NCBI GenBank assembly: GCA_050084515.1
Contig: CM114272.1
Location: 44,826,001 to 44,890,000 of the forward strand
Direction: 5' to 3'
Origin: Blasia pusilla
Lineage: Eukaryota; Marchantiophyta; Marchantiopsida; Blasiales
DNA length: 64,000 bases
Positions 34,401-47,232 of the stretch are shown here, one piece after another. Both the position numbers and the translations under genes were made by a program. Position 1 is the stretch's first letter, and every line of letters begins with the position of its first letter. A model generated the notes under the pieces. That model worked only from the letters and a program-made list of their open reading frames with translations. It was not told where the DNA came from and did not search any database.

Positions 34401-37019
34401 TCTAAAATTGAAAGTATAGTTTTAAATCCTTGATGGAAATTACCAATATAATGGACTATATTAAAGGAAGATAGGGTAGATATTGGCCATGAGTGTAGGG
34501 GCTACATTTACCACTAATCATAAATTAATATATTGTATGGGTAAAAGGAATATCAAATTTAACCCATTTATGCCTACGAATATCTTAGCTTTTGAAAATT
34601 TGAGAAACTCATACTGATACCTATAATTTTAGAAAGAGAGGAATAGATGATGGTAGAATGGGTTGACATCATGAATTGTAAGTTAGTGATTTTATTTTCA
34701 TGATTACAAACTATGGGTTATTCTTGAGGTAATGTAAAGGATTTTCCTTGTTGATGTAATACATTCCCAACCTTGATTTTTAACCTAAATGGATATGTAT
34801 TAGACCAAGATTTCATGGAAATATAAAAGTTAGTGTTATAAAAGGAGTTAGAAATTTTCTAGGCTTGCATTTGGGAAATTCCTTGCTTTTAGGTGACCGA
34901 GCCATACAATAAGTATGGGGAATATCAAGGGCAAGGGATATACCGTATATAAGAGAGGTGTGGAAAGGGTACGCACAGGATAATAGAAGGGACGAGAGCA
35001 TGGGTAGATGTGGAAGAAGTGAGGGCAAGTGAAGGAAGGTCTTGGGCAAGAATAGGCTAAGTTGTGGGTCATGGGAGAGGTAGGGGATGATAGGGGAAAA
35101 TGTGGAAGGGTGATGCTCTTATGTGTGAGGGGAGAGGATGTTGGAAGAAACTTATATAGGAGGTTGCTCATAATAAGATTGGATATGGGAATTTCAAAAT
35201 AATTGGGAGATATGGACAATTTTTCTTGTAATACAAACTTAAGTCTTGCACATAGAGTTTTTTTCATGCCCTATTGCCCACACCTTTATCATGGTAGATA
35301 AGACGTAGGACAAGATAGTACTATAGAGGCCTTACAGAGGTATTATACTTCCCTATTTTGAGAGGTCATATATGACTTACAAGCGTAGATCACCCTTTCT
35401 TTTATGAGGAGTGGCAAGCTTGGAGAGTTAACCCTCTTATCTTTGTATGAGCCACTTGGGCATATAGGATCAAGGGTTAGTTCGTAGTTGAGGAGTAGTT
35501 GGTCTTATGAGAGAACCACATCTATATAATTAAAAGAGGATGGGGTTGAGGAAACCCTTCTCAAGTGTTCACATGTGTAACTTTAAGAGAGGAAGTTCAA
35601 TTAAGAAAAGACAATTAAATTAAATGAGGAAGGGAAAGGAGGACTGGAGACACTTTAAAATTTAAAGATCACCTCTACATAGCATGGGCAATACTCTAGT
35701 ATTTAGTTCTTGGGGAGTTAGCACCTTGTTTTCTATAGGTCGTTGGTGACCTGCTAGGAGGACATTACTTATGTGTACAAGTCATCTATGGAGGTGCGTG
35801 GCGGGGGTATACCTCAGATGAAGCTCATTTAAAGCGCATCTTCCTTGGATCAAACCCATGTTGGGATCCATGATACAATGAAACTTGCATGTATTGAGTC
35901 TAGATTCTCCCTTGAAGACCAAGCTAGGATTGATCGGAGATCACACATATTAATAGTTTATTGCAAATTATCTCTTATCATTACCGTAGTGTGTATCATT
36001 GAATGGATGTTTTGATAAAACATAGTTGATTGCAAACTTCACTAACGTCGTATTTTATATCCAAGGAAGATGCGCACTGCTTTTCAATACTAAAAGAAAG
36101 TGAGACTTAATTTCAACTGTAGAGCACAAGTGAGGTACCATGGATTTGCACGAAATACAAGCTTGTATGTCGTGACCATGTGGAAGTACATAGGGTACAT
36201 GAATTTCTGAAATCAAAGTCAAATTTCAAGATTGGCAAATTTGTTCAAATGTAGCAAATCTGACAAGAATTGAAGAGGGGGAGGCTTCTCAATTTTGGTA
36301 AAGTTTCTCAAGAGTGGACTAATTGTGGATCAGATTATAAGGACAGAGTTCTTAAGATAAATCAGGTGAAAAAATCAATGTCAAGTGACCTGATTGAGCA
36401 TGGGAAAATGAACAAGTACGTGGTCACTCCGCTCTTGATTTTGAGTGAGACTCGCTTGATTTTGGATAAAAGTGGATGGAAGTTGGCCAAGAGGATAATC
36501 AAGCAAGGAGCCAAAGTAAGTTGGGTACAATTTTGTTGTATTGTGCAAGATTTTGTGAAATCGGAGTTTTCCATTGAAACAAGTGCAAAAAATTGAGTCC
36601 AACAATGTAAACGAGACAAGAAATGAAGCTCATTTGAGAAAGATTTTGAAAGATTGCTAAAAAATGTATAGATTCTTTGAGTTGAGCGAGTGACCAGTAT
36701 GAAAAGGGGATGAGAGCGGTCCTAAGAGACGCTTTGTGAGGTATCAGATCTTAAGTCTTGGTAGCCATAGGTTGAAGATGTGAAAAAAGAAATGAGAAGG
36801 AGAGCTTTTTTTATCAGAACTTAAGTTACGATATCCCTTGTTGATGAACGTGGTTCAAGAAGGGCAAGGAAGATGCTACATGGTGTAAATTTTCCTATGT
36901 GAGAGGTTGACCACGTTGGGGATGCTGCTAGTGTGGAGAAACTAACGCCACTATTTTTGAGCCATTGTTGTAGCATATCTACGACTACTATCTATAGAGC
37001 TAATGGAGTGGAGGAGAAG
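34401..37019. other. Repeat-like sequence, no gene recognised
   Basis: Composition and style match the neighbouring transposon-rich DNA. The longest frames are 34848-35267 minus (139 codons, biased to Pro, Ser, Leu and Tyr and probably an artefact) and 36270-36596 plus (108 codons, Lys/Ser-rich). Neither has a recognisable motif. LTR or internal regions of an unidentified retrotransposon are possible. Confidence 0.35.
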
Positions 37020-37935
37020 CATGGGAACTTAAGTTTTGAATTAGGTGTGGATCCTCCCATGAATTTGAATTGAAGTTTCGATTCAACAAAAATAGTTGAG
37101 CGGTGATATCCTTTGATTGTGAGAAGGTTATCTCTAGGGCGTGGCATAGCGCGGTGCAATGAGATTGACAAGGGAGGTGCACAAGGAATGGAACTCAAGT
37201 TCCATTAATTCAAGTGCATTAGAGTCTAGGTGTGGTGGAATTGCATGGTGGTCATCTAGATGGCGCGGTGCGGCGGAGGTGACAAAGCACAAGAGTAGAT
37301 TGGAACTTAAGTTCCAATTTGGCCATAGTGCAGCCTTGGAGCGTCTCAACTTAGGTGATTACTTCTATGGCATGGCATGGTGCAGTAGCATAGGCGATAG
37401 TGAAGTGGAGAAGGACATTCGAACTCAAATTCTAATTTGGCTTTCAATTGTTGTGGTTCTCTCTACAAGGAGGTAGATAGGATAGGAAGGAGGCAATTGG
37501 AGTTCAAGTTCTAATTATGCTTTGGTGTGGACCTATGAGGTGAGGTTGTTGAGACTCTCGAGTTGTGACACAATGTAGAGAGGAAGGAGGGAGGAATCAT
37601 ATTTCAAGTTCCTATTCCACAGCTCTCCCAAGTATGGTGCGGCGTATGTCAAAGAGAGGGAGGAGTGAGCAATCAGAACTTCAATTCCAAGTTTTTTCAC
37701 TCTTCAATGCGGAGGTGAAAGGAAGGAGTGACCATTGAGCAACTAGGACTCAAAATCTGATTTTAGAGCTCTTTCTGATGAAGGAATTTTCGTCCAAGTT
37801 TTTGGAAAGTTGGAAATTCATCATGGAAAAGCAAGCAGTCATAATTTAAGTTCCCATTGGATCCATTGTACCTATTTTCTCAAGGTAGTATTTTTTTGGC
37901 GCAGTGAGGAATGGAGACTGAAGTTCCAATTTCCC
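37020..37935. repeat. Second family of spaced palindromes (11 units)
   Basis: A palindrome close to TTGGAACTTAAGTTCCAA recurs at about 37023, 37061, 37188, 37300, 37420, 37498, 37599, 37676, 37745, 37840 and 37915. The best copy is 37300-37317. Units are about 70-120 bp apart in purine-rich sequence with repeated GAGGTG and GAGAGGAAGGAG blocks, so the whole may be an old tandem repeat in which the palindrome is the best-kept part. The sequence is unrelated to the array at 204-2274, but the layout is similar. Confidence 0.65.
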
Positions 37936-39824
37936 TATCTCTTTCTCATGTAAATCCGTAGTAGCAAAGCATGGTGGAGAAGTGAGCGGGAGGTGAGGTG
38001 AGTGAATCACATGTTTTAGGGAATTTCAAGGCCTTTAAGCATCAAAGGTGTACGAGTGGGCATGAGAGGCACTAGCAAGTCAGCTTGTTGGCTGGCGGGC
38101 ATGAGGTGCTGAGAAAATTCAACATAATTTCAAGGTCATCCATCCCAGTTCTATTCCTCTAGAGTGTACTCAACTGGAGAGTTCTTATGCATGTTGTGTT
38201 ACCAACATATCCACAAGGAGTTGATGCTTAATTTTCACAGACAAGGGTATTTACCCACTTCTCTTGATGTTTACGAGGATCTTTGAGGAGTGATTTTTGG
38301 GTGATAGCAATGAAGTATTTGACATATTTTTGTTAGCACGTTGGTGAGAGCGGTGGAGTGGTTAGAGGAGAGGAAGAGAAGGAAAGAGGAGAGAAGAGAG
38401 TATTTATCAACCCAAAGAGATCATTTTTTAAGAAAGTTTCTAGTGATTTGAAGAGAGTTTCTTATGGGTGGAAAAGATACAAGTTCACATCAGTCTCAAG
38501 TGGGATATGAAATGCGAATGACTTAGTAGTACAAACGTGTTTCAAACTCCCCTTTTTATCAGCATGAACCTCACAAACGTGTCTTTGAGGTTTTCCACTT
38601 CATCTTGAGTGCAATTGATACATGCAAGAATGAGCCAAATTGTGGGGTATTCCCTAGAGCTCCAATGGCAGTAAGGTATGATTTTTTGAATGCGCATGAT
38701 ATATTTGGACAAAAGAAGTACTTCAATTGATCTCCTATCAAAGTAAATGGATCAAAGGTTTTTAGCCCCCAAAAGCCTAGCACTGGTCGGCCTATCCATT
38801 TATAGTTCTTATTCAAGAATGTGTTGTAAGCTTTCTCTATTCCATCAGATCAAGCAGATCAAGATCGCTTGGTGGAGGATTCTTGCAGCTTGTGCAACTC
38901 TTGGCTTCCCAAATGAATCTTTGAGCTTAGGTCCGTATTTCATATGTCTTATGGCTAGCACCTATCTTGACTCACCGTTTGGCGTCTCATGGTTGTCTTC
39001 CCACCCTTTGTATCTCGTGACTAATCTCATGCATGATGTCTTGCCCATCTTGACTACTTCTGTGTTCCTTGCTTCTCTCTCTTAACTTGGCGCTTAGCTC
39101 CAAGGTCTCAAACCTTACAACCCTTGAAAAGACGCGCACCTAAACGTGTGCATCTTGCCTAGGGTTAGTCCCGCCGTTGGTTCCGCCGCCCTTCCTAGTC
39201 TCGCTACTTGCTAGTCTAGGTTGTGACGTTGGTGTATCACACCAAGGTCTTTCCTCCTTGGATCCTCAATCATGACTCGTTTCCCAGATCCCCACTAGTA
39301 TATATGGGTGTCATAGACTTAGCTATTTGCGACTCTCCTCCACTTAACTAAGTTGACGTCCTTATCAATTTGAGTAGGGCCTTCCCTAAAGACACCATAA
39401 ATAATCCTTAGGTTGAACTCACCAATGCCTTGGATTATGGCCTTGTCCCTCACTAGACACCCAAGCCTACGCCTGCCTACGCCTATCTAATCTAACCCAG
39501 GATGTTGGGTCATACTAAGTACACGACACTTGAACCCCAATTGCGATAGTAAACCATTTCAAGCTCAACCATCTAATGTTGTGATGGCACAACACATACA
39601 AGTCATGCTCCATTGACTAGTACGTGCATCCCAATGAAAAAATTCGTAACTCATTCCTTATTCAAGACAAATTTTGGACAATTTCTTGACTTCTTGGAGT
39701 TTCCAATTTTTTTGCATACCATTAATTTCATCCTCCAAAGAAAAATATGAGCAATGGAAACTCTACAAACTAGGCCACTACGCTCAAGCTATGCATCAAA
39801 CCCTAGTCTCACAATCTACCTTCC
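37936..39824. other. No clear gene; probable retrotransposon 3' flank
   Basis: Frames at 38571-38816 (minus), 38747-39085 (plus) and 39674-39985 (plus) have no domain. The stretch 39100-39820 lies directly 3' of the chromodomain remnant on its strand and may contain that element's 3' LTR, but I found no second LTR copy to delimit it. Confidence 0.35.
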
Positions 39825-40440
39825 CTACAATTTGCCACTTCTTAATTCCTCTAGAAGTTCCCCAATATGATTCAGGTTACTTTCTGGTTCCCATGTTCGT
39901 TTGCATAAATCATAACCTTTCCATGCCACCAAGTACTTCTTTACTGATCTCCTTCCTCTCTTTACCCTACGCTCATCCAATATAGTCTTCACTTTAAACT
40001 TCTCTTCGTCTTTGACTATGATCGGATCTGGTGGCACGAGAATTTTTTGAGAGGGGTCTTGATCATCCAAAAATGCCTTTACTTCACAGACATGGAACAC
40101 ATAATGAACTCATCTCATCTCCAACGACAACTTCAATCGGTACGACACCTACTCAACCTTTTTGAGTATTGTAAAGGGTCACGCATATCCTGTCGCCATC
40201 TTCTCGAAGAGACTTGAAGGTAATTGGTTTAGCCTTAGGCTTAACAAGACAATATCCCCAACTTCAAACCTCACATCTTGCCTATGAACATCAACTTGCC
40301 ATTTGTAGCAACATCGGGCTTGTTCTAACAATGTTGAAGCCTCTCTGTAGTCGTGCAACCTCTTCGCCAAGAAGTCCTCCACTATTAGCATGGAATTCTT
40401 CACTTGAGATCAGCAAAGTGGTACTAACTCACTAGGTAAA
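39825..40440 (-). pseudogene. Ty3-gypsy chromovirus 3' end (integrase tail and chromodomain)
   Basis: The minus-strand frame 40403-40179 reads like the C-terminal part of a gypsy integrase (RFEVGDIVLLSLRLNQLP, then a stop near a PFTILKK segment). It continues through YRLKLSLEMR to VFHVCEVKAFLDDQDPSQ. The 39825-40100 frame ends in a chromodomain, with YLVAWKGYD, then TWEPESNL and a LEEL tail. This order of integrase GPF-like module, VFHVSxLK-like link and chromodomain defines chromoviruses, whose chromodomain directs integration toward modified histones. Two stops interrupt it, and reverse transcriptase, RNase H and the integrase core are not seen in the window. It is a dead 3' fragment. Confidence 0.8.
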
Positions 40441-42199
40441 CCCCATGTTTGAAAACATTGTCAAATAAAAGATGTCACATCTTAGTTAGATGTAGGTAGA
40501 ATTCTATCGCGCCGATGTCATAGTGGGTCAACGGGTTGTTCAGGTGTAACTTTGTCTTGAGGCATCCGATGAGGTTGGTAATAGATCCATTGTGTTGAGA
40601 ACAACATTTATGAAAATTTCCCTATTTTGGTCTTAGTCATTCAAGTGACCTGTTGACCGAGTCAATGGTCATCCGATAATCTGTGCACGCAGGTTACCTT
40701 TTGGAGGCTATTTTTGGGGGATAAGAGAGGGAGAGATGACTTTCCCTAGCCATCTCTCTCATGTTGGGTCTTAGGACCACCTCTCTTGCTTATGTGTGTG
40801 TGTGTAGGAACTAGGGTGCTAGCATCCAGATTCCTTCCTAGGATAGGATGGATGTGGTTTGATGTAGATGTAGATTCAAGAGTGGAGTTTTAGGCCGGGT
40901 GAGCCGTTTTTGCTCTGATCTTACATGAGAAAGATGCAAGGGGGCAAGGAATTTGTTGTTTGCAGGTAGGCAAGCAAGTTGCCTTGGTGGGGAGCCCTTA
41001 GAGATGCTGGTTGGCCTTGTTTTTGTCATTATTTTTTTGTTCGGAAGGTTTGCACGGAAGCGCTATCTGTTTTATCAAATTTTGCTGGTGCGGGTTGACA
41101 AGGGACAACAATATAGTGTAGCGCTCGGGTGCAATGAGCTAGTGTAGGGTTAGGAACAATAACACAAGTTGAGAAAGTCAAGAAGTAGAGAAGCATTTTA
41201 GGTCATGGGCGCCTAGCTCATACATACACAGCTAGGGTTAAGACTACTGTCTAAGTCAGGGCGGCTAGGGTTAGGTCTACTAGCAACCAAAGGTCCGGAG
41301 GTGAGGAGATAGCTAGGGCAGTGGGGCGCATAGGGCCATGAACCGCGGCCCGTGGCCGTAACCCCTTCCCCACGCGTATTTATTCCCCCCCGACATGGTT
41401 GGGATTGTCGTGGTAGGCGCCTTCCCAACGTGGTCAGCAAGGTTGAACATGGTAGGAGCGATGGATGTGGTAGCGCACACATGTATGTGGGAGGAGCGAG
41501 GAACCAGACGTGGTTGGTTCAAGCTATCAAGTTGAGGGGGTTGGATGTGGTTGAGTCGAGTTACGTAGTGGGAGAGAGTTTTGGCGACGTGGTGTTTTGC
41601 AAGGGTGGAAGGGATTCGCGCTGGGAGTTTGTTGGTCATTGCAAGTTGACTGGGAAGTGATTCAGTAGTCCTTTATTGACTGTGATTGAGAGGGTTGTGA
41701 TGAAGCACGTGTGCAGCATCCGAGGAGTAGCCCCCATGCATTGACGGGAGGTTGGACGTGTTGTTTGAGAGGAGTGTGGTGCCGCGGAGGTTGCCGCATC
41801 ACATGGAGGAGTCAATGTTGATGTGTAGTAGATTGTCAAGCGTGTTCTAGTTACCCATTCACATCCCCTTTACCGCACTTTTGTCATGTCATTGGGGGTG
41901 TTGGATATCGGGTAGTAGCTAGTGCTAGATGGATATAGCGATGGTGATGAGTGTAGACTCCTTGCATGTATAGCATGTTGGTGGATATATGGAGGTTGCT
42001 AAGTAGGGGTCGTGTGTATGACCCAAGAGTATGTTTCTCACTTAGGTGAGCTAGTCGGGAGGCTCAGGTTGAGCCTGAGTATTGAGTGTGCGTGAGGCCG
42101 GGTGTGTCGTCACAAGATAACCGTTAGCAAAGGTGAGCTAGTGAGGAGTGAGGGAGACTCTTGATGAGTCTAAGTGCCTGAGTGGATGAGACACAGTTG
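40441..42199. other. Repeat-like sequence, no gene recognised
   Basis: Overlapping frames on both strands at 40838-41839 are low-complexity (Pro, Thr and Ser on one strand, Gly and Val on the other) and lack motifs. The sequence probably belongs to retrotransposon leader or LTR DNA next to the gag-like remnant to the right. Confidence 0.35.
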
Positions 42200-43012
42200 T
42201 CATCACGACATTCTTCCAGGGTTTGGAAGAACAAGATAGTGTGAGCAGTAGTAATGGTGTGACATGGAGTGGCGTGAGGTATCGAGGGGTTTTTAGTGAG
42301 GAACCACCCCGACTTCCTTCCGTGGCTGGATTGTCATCATCAGACACCGGATCTAGTGACAAGATCATAGATAGAGATAGTATCACGTGGGGAGAGATGG
42401 ACGACATGGGCCATCGGGGCATGCGTTGTTTCTCGGGTGTGGTAGGCACCATAGACCTTGACGACTTCATGTAGGAGTTTGACATATGGTACGACTTCCA
42501 AGAGAAACAAGCCCCTACACAGTTCAACCTTTTCATGGTTTGGAAGGGTTTGTTCCATCATCTATAGAGTCCTCCAATGGATGACTACATGGAGTTTTGA
42601 TCTTTATACTCAGTAGAGATCGATACATGGAGGATGTATTGGGCTCGAGGGTATGTTTGCACGAGTGGCCACGAGGCAAATGATGGAATAGTGAGAGGAG
42701 AGAGACCTACACCATCAACCCGTGGACCACATGGAGAGGATGGCAGTGAGAGTGGTGAGGTGGCAGATACCTTTGGTGTTAGGGCACCCCCCAGTTTTAG
42801 TACAATGGTGGAGTTCTTTGGGGAGTTGGGGAGGAGCTACCAGGGTGTGCGAATCGAAAAGTTAAAGAGTCTACCGGAGCGTATGAAGCAACAACCGGTG
42901 CCTACATATGTTGCCCAATAGGCACCAATGATATCCTATTGGATGTGTGGTAGGGCCCAAAGGCAAAGGGATTGTCCACAATATGGTAGAGGGCCGAGGG
43001 TGCCTCTGATTG
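42200..43012 (+). pseudogene. Retrotransposon gag-like remnant
   Basis: Plus-strand open pieces at 42223-42474, about 42476-42565 (FDIWYDFQEKQAPTQFNLF) and 42634-42921 are separated by stops. The last piece contains SFSTMVEFFGELGRSYQG and runs past a stop into SYWMCGRAQRQRDCPQYGRG. That resembles a degraded CCHC zinc knuckle (CxxC....H....C with the first Cys and the His lost). An acidic, Ser/Gly-rich region before a knuckle is typical of LTR-retrotransposon gag. It is on the opposite strand to the chromovirus tail at 39.8-40.4 kb, so it is a separate element. Confidence 0.5.
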
Positions 43013-43051
43013 CTCATAGTAGAGGCCACAACGGATGGCCTCTACTATGAG
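43013..43051. repeat. Hairpin, perfect 16-bp arms
   Basis: CTCATAGTAGAGGCCA at 43013-43028 and TGGCCTCTACTATGAG at 43036-43051 are exact reverse complements around 7 nt. It lies at the very end of the gag-like remnant. Confidence 0.85.
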
Positions 43052-44700
43052 AAGAAAGTGAAAAAAAATCTATGGACAACTTCAAATTGCAACAAAATCA
43101 AGATTCTCATTTATGAGTGGGCTTTCCACTTCCACTTTGGCTTTAAAGATACTGTAAGAAAACATGCACTAAGGTAAGAGTTTAGGATACCTTTCCGGCC
43201 CAATGTGGCCTCTCCATCACTCGAGCAACCACTCAAAGGATCTTTGAATGTAGGCATAGTGACTATCTTTCCTGCATGTCCAATCAATTGAATATGAAGT
43301 CACATAAGATGAAGCTTCGTAACCATTATTTGGTATCATACCTGAATAAAGGAAAGGTAGAAAAAAAATTTGAGCACCAGTATCCACACTACATACCTTT
43401 AGGAGACACATGAATCGAAGGAGTTGTCACCATGCGCACTCCTACCCAAGTATGAACCCAGATTTATTAGTTTCTCTCAATGAACTAGAGCACATTCTTG
43501 TTGTAAATATGTAGGTGCCATTAATTTTGAACTACACTTCAAAAGCCCTGTGACTAGGAAAGTTTAGGAAATACCTTGGCGGATTGAGCTTGCCTCTCCA
43601 CCTAACTTGATGGAGGGAGCAGATCTCTTTTGATTCCCTATAACAATATGTGAAGTCCATGTTAAGTAACTAACCTAATTAAGTAATCTGAAATCTCAAT
43701 AACTAACCTGAAATCTAATAATTGGAGATATCTGATTACTTGAATTTCCTAACCATATTGTACCTGGGCCCTTATGTGTGGCCTCTCCATCACTTGAGCC
43801 ACCACTTAGTGGATCTACATGTTGTAACGGCACTTATCTCCTTCCTGTCATACCCACACCCACATCTTCATACACAATTTATAAATCAACTACATCGTTG
43901 AATTCAAGGCAAGCACAAGAGTACGGAAATAACACTAAGAAATTACCTTCCGGTTGGAAGGATTGCACATATAGTTGTGTATTGAAGTACATAAGACAAT
44001 AACAAATACTCAAATGAGGATTTTCCCAAGCATACAATGATTTTTTACAAATGGACATACCTTCTTGCACTTTAGACTCCGTAATGCGTGGTGTTGAGTG
44101 GGCATTGGAAGCCTCTTCCCCTCTTGTCCTCCGTGCAAGATCTGTAACTATTTGGACCAGATTTGCAATCTATCCACTTAATTCTGTTGTGGTGGAACTT
44201 AACTCATGCCTTAAAAGCTTTACATCCTCTACCCATCGTTGCTCTTGCACCTCTAGTTGATTGGTAACTTGTGAGTCCACGGCATTCTGCAAAACACAGA
44301 GACATAGTGAAGAGGGTATAATGATTTAGCCTATCAATGTACAAGCAGGTTTAAAGAAATACTTCCAAGTAACATGAATGCTTCATGTTCCATGCTATAC
44401 CACTCAAGGATGGACCTTACCTTTGAGCCCCCACTGAAACATGTAGTACTTTGCAACTCCCTCTCATTCTTAGTTTATGTTGTTCCCCCCTCCTACAAGC
44501 CAACTCAACATTGTAAGAATCTAAGAAATGTACCTAATGTAAAAAAAGTACATGTTTTATCTTTCTTTACTCCATTTGGTTGGAATGAATGCACCCATAG
44601 TTGTGTATTGAAGTAGATTAACAATAAGTTTACAGTGGAAGTAAGCAGCATCATCTCAAATAAGGAGTTTCAAAGAACACTTAAAACCCTAATCCTCACA
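43052..44700. other. No gene recognised; probably CACTA internal or terminal sequence
   Basis: AT-rich sequence with short frames on both strands that lack motifs. It lies 3' of the TNPA-like remnant on the minus strand, where the left end of the CACTA element should be. I did not find a clear CACTA...TIR here. Confidence 0.35.
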
Positions 44701-44701
44701 C

Positions 44702-45134
44702 CCTAAACACCTGACCGTCCATTGGGATTCGGATTCTCCACCCTACCCCTTGCTGATTTCATTACTTCAGCTTTCATCTTGGCTCTGTCGGACAACCAGT
44801 AGTCTACGAGGCGTTCCCATTCTACAGGCTTATGATCGGGGTGTTAATTTCATCGCACGACGCCCCCCTCGCTCTTGAAGTAAGTCTTCAGGATGTATCT
44901 CTCAGTCTTCAATAAAGAAGACATCTTCTTCCTTAAGCAATCCGCATTTACCCTAGATGCACCAACATACTCCCAAGCCATGTCTGTATGATTGCGGATG
45001 GTGGCCATGCAAATACTATCTTGTTTATCTATGTCCACACATGAGATATCTAAGTAATGCATTGTCCATACCTTTACATCACTCAACGATGCCTCATAAC
45101 CAAGGGCCGCTTTATTGACCCATCCAATCTCCAA
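44702..45134 (-). pseudogene. CACTA accessory protein remnant (Transposase_24-like)
   Basis: The minus-strand frame from 45134 reads MEIGWVNKAALGYEASLSDV, then WTMHYLDISCVDIDKQDS, to a stop near 44850. In the same frame beyond the stop come PVEWERLVDYWLSDRAKMKA and RVENPNPNGRSGV. The WxxLVxxW...K...K..R pattern is the core of the Transposase_24 family found in plant En/Spm elements. Stops break it, and the solo LTR at 45182 cuts the 5' side. It belongs with the TNP2-type transposase pieces to the right on the same strand. Confidence 0.55.
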
Positions 45135-45181
45135 TAACTCACATCTGGGTCGAAGATGGGCCTTGTTCCACTCTAAGGCCT

Positions 45182-46473
45182 TGTAATGTACAAGAGTTTT
45201 AATTTTACATTCGTTTACTGAGTTCGATCCCCAAGAGGATCATTGTTTTGGTGAAAAGAGAGTTCAAAATTACAATTTTGTTGCAATAGTTGTATTTAGG
45301 TGTGAATAATTTAGATTCAATGTCTTATCAATGTCTTCGGATCTTTCTTAGTACCAAGGTTTCTTTTCTCAATTCTCTCTAGTGGAGTTGACATCACGCT
45401 CAGGTAGATTTCCTCTCGGCATTAAGAAACCTCATAGAGATCTCAACAAGAAAGTTGGCTTTTCCTACTTTCGGAACTCAATCTGTCTTGGCAGGTTACT
45501 CTTTGTCAAACAGATTTCCTACAACTCCATGTTGATTATTACATTAATGAGAAAGGTTTGCTTGATTCACTCTTCACTCTGCAGATCCAAAAAGAATACT
45601 CGAACATAAGCATCGTACATCAGAATGAAGAAATGAGTGCTTTACTACTCCATCAAGAATGAGAAAGCTTCAAAGTGTATACAAGCGTGAGAGGGTACTA
45701 CTCCCTTGCTCAGACCATTTCTATAGCATAAGGACTTTGTGTGAGAGAATGATGATGATAGCTACTTTCATGCTTCTTAAATACTCTCTGAAGTAGAAGT
45801 GTTCCAAAGATTCGAAGGGTTCTTGATGAAGGTGGTGTCTGTTCAACATTTGTGACTACCTAGATCTATGGTGCTATTTTCTTTTCCTACTATCCCTATG
45901 AATCCGCTGAGTATAAGTGTACTAACTTCCTATTTGATACAAAAAATCGCGCCTCTTCCTAGTCTAACTGTTCTAACAGTGTGCCGCTTGAAATCACTTC
46001 GAGTCTTAGCTTCGCTTTGCCACGAAGTGTGGACCTCTTTTGCTTCACTTGAGGACGAAGCTCTTTCTCCTGATCTGAAGACGAAGCGCTCCATTCTTCG
46101 CTCTTGTTCCAAGTGCTTTGTTCTTTGCTCAACAGCGAAGTACTTCTTCCTCTTCTTCTTCATCATGTTTTGCTTAAGAGAAAAGCACTTCATTCACAAG
46201 TTCTTAATAAGGCTTCGTTGTCTTTTCCAAGCTTCGCTCTTAATCTTTAGACTCCGTTTCTGTATTTTCCTCTCCTCTAAGGCAAATCCTTGATTATCTA
46301 CCTCTTTGCCTTGTCCTTGGAGCTTCGTGATTCACTTCAATATAACTCATTCTTCCAATTTCACAAACATAATATCTAAAACAGTCCTATATGTACAATC
46401 TTCACCTCATAGAATCTGTATTCCTTGAATCAAAATGTATAAATTTCTAAAAGTACAAAATTGTGGGTATCAC
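45182..46473 (-). repeat. Solo LTR 3 with perfect 5-bp target duplication
   Basis: This 1292-bp sequence runs from TGTAATGTACAAGAG to GGGTATCAC in plus-strand view, flanked by GGCCT at 45177-45181 and GGCCT at 46474-46478. It aligns with LTR 2 (4411-5636) throughout, including the shared 75-83 codon frame (45382-45609), so the same family is active in both regions. No internal retrotransposon sequence remains, so it is a solo LTR left by LTR-LTR recombination. It interrupts the CACTA accessory reading frame. Confidence 0.8.
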
Positions 46474-46478
46474 GGCCT

Positions 46479-47040
46479 CTTTGTTCCAAAGATCACGCTT
46501 TGTACGGCGATGGCAAGATCCTTGCTTCTCTTCTTTCACATCAGAACACTCATCATATAATTAGAAAGGTGTTAGGACTCTATGCTACTAGATACTTATG
46601 AGAAGTTCATTTATAAAAATTCACTATGGGAAGGAGAGGTTCAAGGGGAGATGGGAACCAACATCCACCTTCAAGAAAATTGAGAAGTGTAGAACAAGAT
46701 ATCTAAATCCCCACCTCCAGAAGTGTGAATCCCGCCACCTGTAGATGGAGTGTTTCCTGGTGCAGTGGGAGTCAAACATGATTGACTTCTACTCGGTGGA
46801 CCCTTAAACATCTGCACAAGAAGAAGCCATTGGATATATCTGAAATCTACAATTGAATGGAAGATATATGAAATCATAACCAATTACAGGTTATGGCAAA
46901 GATACTGAATTCAACACCTTACCGAAGGCCCTTCCAATTCTCTTGGAGGTGGAACCAATTCATGCAGAGGAATATTAGAGTAGAATAAATCATAAATACA
47001 TTCAGACATAGTAAAGTCATGTGAAATGTCAAAAAATGAA
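46479..47040. other. CACTA internal sequence, no clear frame
   Basis: This lies between the solo LTR and the Gly/Trp-rich frames. A 70-codon minus frame (46671-46883) has Pro/Ser/Gly-rich composition and no motif. By position it should be part of the CACTA accessory gene, including introns. Confidence 0.35.
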
Positions 47041-47081
47041 TCGAATTAAGTACTCATTGAATGCCATTGAGGGCGACTCTC

Positions 47082-47137
47082 AAGGGGAAGGTACATGTAC
47101 CACGTGTTGAAGGGGAAGGTACATTTACCACGTGATT
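47082..47137. repeat. 28-bp tandem duplication
   Basis: Two adjacent 28-bp units, 47082-47109 and 47110-47137, both begin AAGGGGAAGGTACAT and contain ACCACGTG. They differ at about three positions. Confidence 0.8.
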
Positions 47138-47142
47138 TATCT

Positions 47143-47232
47143 CCCTGGGGTGAATCACAGAGACCAGGTTGTAGGAACCTGGTCTTTGTGAACGTGGTTG
47201 TAGGAACCTTGTCTCTGTGATTCACCCCAGGG
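47143..47232. repeat. Hairpin, 28-bp arms with tandem loop
   Basis: 47143-47170 (starting CCCTGGGGTGAATCACAGAG) is the reverse complement of 47205-47232 with one mismatch. The loop contains two tandem versions of GGTTGTAGGAACCT. It directly follows the 28-bp tandem duplication. Confidence 0.85.

Noticed and set aside
34848-35267. 139-codon minus-strand ORF
   Set aside because: It is dominated by Pro, Ser, Leu and Tyr from a purine-rich strand and has no motif. It is probably a composition artefact.
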